A stretch of 64,000 nt of DNA, from the NCBI RefSeq assembly GCF_001522545.3, contig NC_031770.1, positions 90,058,227-90,122,226 of the forward strand. The letters are read 5' to 3'. The stretch comes from Parus major (taxonomy: Eukaryota; Chordata; Aves; Passeriformes; Paridae). Below the pieces are notes generated by a model that saw nothing but the letters and a program-made list of their open reading frames with translations, was not told where the DNA came from and ran no database searches. Positions 61,456 to 64,000 of the stretch are shown piece by piece (positions within the stretch are counted from its first letter, which is position 1; the number at the start of each line of letters is the position of its first letter). The translations under genes were made by a program, and so were the position numbers.

Positions 61456-63543
61456 TTATGGTTTAATGCTAACCCAGAGGCAGCCAATTAAAGTTCCATA
61501 TATCCATGTTTTTACATAGAGTTTCCTTCCAGATTCTGTCAGAAGCATACTAGCAGTCAGGCCACCTAAAAACAGCAAAGATGGCAAAGTTTTCTTGAGG
61601 CTTAGTTTGGAATGAACACTTTTCCCAGGGAACTTATTTCTTCTTTTAGAATCCTTTGCATCATAAAATTCTATTAGTAACCTACAAGCAGAGAAAAAGG
61701 AGATGGTCAAAATCAGACAGTAGCTTAAAACATTTTAAGTAGCCTTACTTTTATCCAGTAACTGCTTCTAACCAAACATTTTTAACGAAAGATCTCATAA
61801 TATGTTCCTCTGTAACAAGTTCGAACAATGACTATGCCTTACAAATATGGTGCACGTCAAAATGCTCAACCTGAACCCTTGTAAGCATTAAGGCCATGTT
61901 TTCCTTGTGGACCAACTGCAACAGTGAATATAAAAGTTGACAAGAATCGCTTTCATTCAGTATTTAGCAGAAAAGCCCAGAGCACTGGACAATATTGTAG
62001 GACAAAACAATACACTGAGCACCAAAGGAGGAGGAAGAAATATCTTCATAAAATAAACTAATAAATAACAAAGGCTCACAACACACTGAATATATTGGAA
62101 GCTGAATATGCAAGAGTAAAATGCTACATCACCAGCTTAGTAGTAACATTTTTTCTCCTAGTTTTAAAAAACAGTAATAAATGTGTCTGGAAATCCTGAG
62201 ATTTTGTTTTAACTATCTCTAAATTTGCCTTACAGACTGCTTTGCTCTCAGGAAAAATGTTCCAGTGAACAGGAGCTTACAATGACGCATGGATGATTCA
62301 GTTTTGTTCATCTTCACTAGATAACTAAAGTGACAGACACTGGACAGCCTTTTATTTTATGTATCAGCTTACCTTATCTATTTAAATTAAATTCAGACTT
62401 TTTATCTTTCAAAAGTAAAGAAAAGAAAAACTTTTTAGTGATCCTAACTGTCTAAGACACTTTAGTAACAGTGCCATGTTTACAAATAGTCATGTTAACT
62501 TCTATATGAATTCAAAGTTCTCAGGAGAAATGAATACATTTTTTACTTCCATGGAGTGTGAGACTGGTGGAACAATATTAAAGCAGAACAGAACTGAAGA
62601 ACCAGGGAGATTTCTGTCTCACTCAAAGTGTGCAATGATTTAGAAAGTAAACAGGTTCAGCTCCCTTAAGCAGGACTTCAGACCTGGCAAATTAAACCAT
62701 CATCTCTCAAACAATACTTAAATCCTATATTTAGGCACAAAGTCCTTCTGGAGAATAAGGTCCCCCAGGATCTGCTGTGTATACTCACTAGTGACCTTAT
62801 CTGGTGATGCTGGAGGAAGCTAGGCACTTCTGCCACAATTCAAAAATGGACAAATGAAGCTTCTACTTCACCTATTTCCCCAGTGAAGGTAGGAATTTTG
62901 GGGTTAACTGTGTTTTTATCCAGTCGCTATCTGGATGAAAGATTCATAAACAATTTTGGCAGAAGAGATTAAATCAAGACCTGCCTCTCTATCACTCCAA
63001 CTTAACACTGATTACAAGGGCAGAATCATACTGCTTTTTCTTGCTTGCCTAACACAGGCATCTTACATTCCTTCACAGGAATTAACTGAGAAGATGAATG
63101 GAGAGTATTCAGATGAATATGAGACTTGCCTGGAACTCACACTTCTTCAATCTAAAGAAGGTCAAAACCTGAGGAATCCCAGCCTCATGAGCAAAAGGTT
63201 TAACCACAAGGTTATTCTGTTCTGTTCTGTTCCTGTTCTGTTCTGTTCTGTTCTATTCTATTCTATGCTATGCTATGCTATGCTATTCATAGAAGTACCC
63301 CTCTTCAGAGAGCCCTACAGCTGGCACAGTTGGTAACACAGAAATCATGGGTATATTTGTTAATATAAAAGAAATAAGGCAGACTCTTGAAGCAGAAAGT
63401 TCTACATATTTCTACTCACTTATCCTTTATTTCAAAACGTTCATGAAGCCATCTTCTCATATACATCTGCTCTTCTGGAATGTCCTTCAGCTCAATTCGG
63501 TCAATGAAAATATGAACTCTTGGGCATTCCTTACAAAGAAACT
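61456..63543 (-). CDS. AGPAT5: AGPAT5 (lysophosphatidic acid acyltransferase epsilon), last two coding exons
   Basis: AGPAT5 adds an acyl chain to lysophosphatidic acid and other lysophospholipids in ER or mitochondrial membranes. Two exons lie on the - strand: 63543-63420, which starts inside a Glu codon and reads FLCKECPRVHIFIDRIEL then IPEEQMYMRRWLHERFEIKD; and 61681-61456, which continues LLIEFYDAKDSKRRNKFPGK to the stop after WVSIKP. Splice sites are AG/GT and the phases join exactly at a Lys codon. About 116 C-terminal residues are present of a family length near 364. The acyltransferase catalytic HX4D motif lies in exons beyond the right edge. The last exon has two hydrophobic segments (TLPSLLFLGGLTASMLL and TWIYGTLIGCLWVSI) that fit the C-terminal membrane helices of the family. 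The RWLHERFEIKDK and GRKLYVxTWIYGTL blocks separate AGPAT5 from LCLAT1 and AGPAT3/4. Confidence 0.93.
61682..63213 (-). other. AGPAT5: AGPAT5 last intron, nothing further seen
   Basis: AT-rich intron between the last two exons. The + strand frame 62956-63336 ends in the microsatellite and is not considered a gene. Confidence 0.65.
63214..63287. repeat. Compound pentanucleotide microsatellite
   Basis: A run of (ttctg)n with one interruption passes into (ttcta)n and then (tgcta)n. It lies in the AGPAT5 intron, about 130 bases downstream of the exon at 63543-63420. It makes the start of the 62956-63336 open frame look longer than it is. Confidence 0.93.
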
Positions 63544-64000
63544 CTAAGAAGAGAGCAAAACAACATGACTTAAGTTAAAAAAACTGAGTTATGAATACAC
63601 AAAAAAATCTGACTCTAAGTGCCTTGGAAACCTAACTTCAGTGCTCAAAAACCTTCCCTCCTTATGTTTGGATCCCGAGCACTTCACTGAATTTTGAAAC
63701 CATGTGGCCTACACACTTGAAATGGTGGATCACTATCATGTACAACATGGAAAAACTGTCCTAAAACACACCTTGCTAACTGTAAAAGGCTGTGCCTGAA
63801 AACATTACCCTCTATCTCAGCAGCAGTCCACTCATTCAATAGCGTCAGATGGAGTAATTTTGATGTCATAAAGTTATCCATGCTGCAATTTTGTTTAAAG
63901 CTAGTAATCCTCTTTGCTTGTCCTTTTTAAAATCTAAATTTTGTTTGCTGCTAGATAACAAAATTGGAATTACAGTGATTTCCCAAAGCACCTCCAGGAG

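Noticed and set aside
63684..63881. 65 aa - strand frame, considered as a further AGPAT5 exon
   Set aside because: It does not resemble the AGPAT5 region expected before the FLCKECP exon and has no suitable splice borders. The upstream exon must lie beyond the window.

Overview
The window is vertebrate nuclear DNA from a bird, most likely a songbird. Three things point to this. CR1 retroposon tails are scattered throughout, ending in the gattctgtgattctgtg type of 3' end. A SINE at 49392-49516 has a tRNA-Ile-like head and a CR1-like tail, the structure of TguSINE1 of passerines. The protein-coding genes are small multi-exon genes of amniote type in an AT-rich background with isolated CpG islands. 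Three assembly gaps (runs of N) lie at 21920-22204, 39664-40198 and 50529-50978.

Only three protein-coding genes can be supported, and I rebuilt each from exons with consistent splice phases. (1) A complete alpha-class glutathione S-transferase on the + strand has six coding exons between 4959 and 11385 and encodes 222 aa. (2) TMEM14A, complete on the - strand, has four coding exons between 20763 and 14380 and encodes 101 aa. It is convergent with the GST gene. (3) The 3' end of AGPAT5 on the - strand has its last two coding exons at 63543-63420 and 61681-61456. The rest of that gene lies beyond the right edge.

Layout. 1-4.9 kb: a CR1 tail, a strong CpG island (about 1.5-2.3 kb) that may be the GST promoter, and unannotated DNA. 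4.9-11.6 kb: GSTA, with an antisense CR1 in its fourth coding intron. 11.6-13.8 kb: a short intergenic stretch with an LTR-like segment. 13.8-22.3 kb: TMEM14A, with a GC-rich patch in an intron and a CpG island, interrupted by a gap, at its 5' side. 22.3-59 kb: about 37 kb with no recognisable gene. It holds CR1 copies of several ages, two SINE copies, a solo-LTR-like element, an orphan GC-rich block around the 50.5 kb gap, and simple repeats. 59-64 kb: the AGPAT5 3' UTR region and last exons.

The genes do not form one pathway. GSTA conjugates glutathione to electrophiles in the cytosol, TMEM14A is a small membrane protein, and AGPAT5 is a lysophospholipid acyltransferase. The GSTA-TMEM14A pair matches the human 6p12 order. 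AGPAT5 belongs to human 8p23.1, so the gene-poor interval contains a junction between two mammalian synteny blocks. I found no convincing new biological system. The points most worth checking are the synteny junction, the orphan GC-rich block, the CR1/SINE chimera beside the TMEM14A promoter, and the CpG-rich patch inside TMEM14A.
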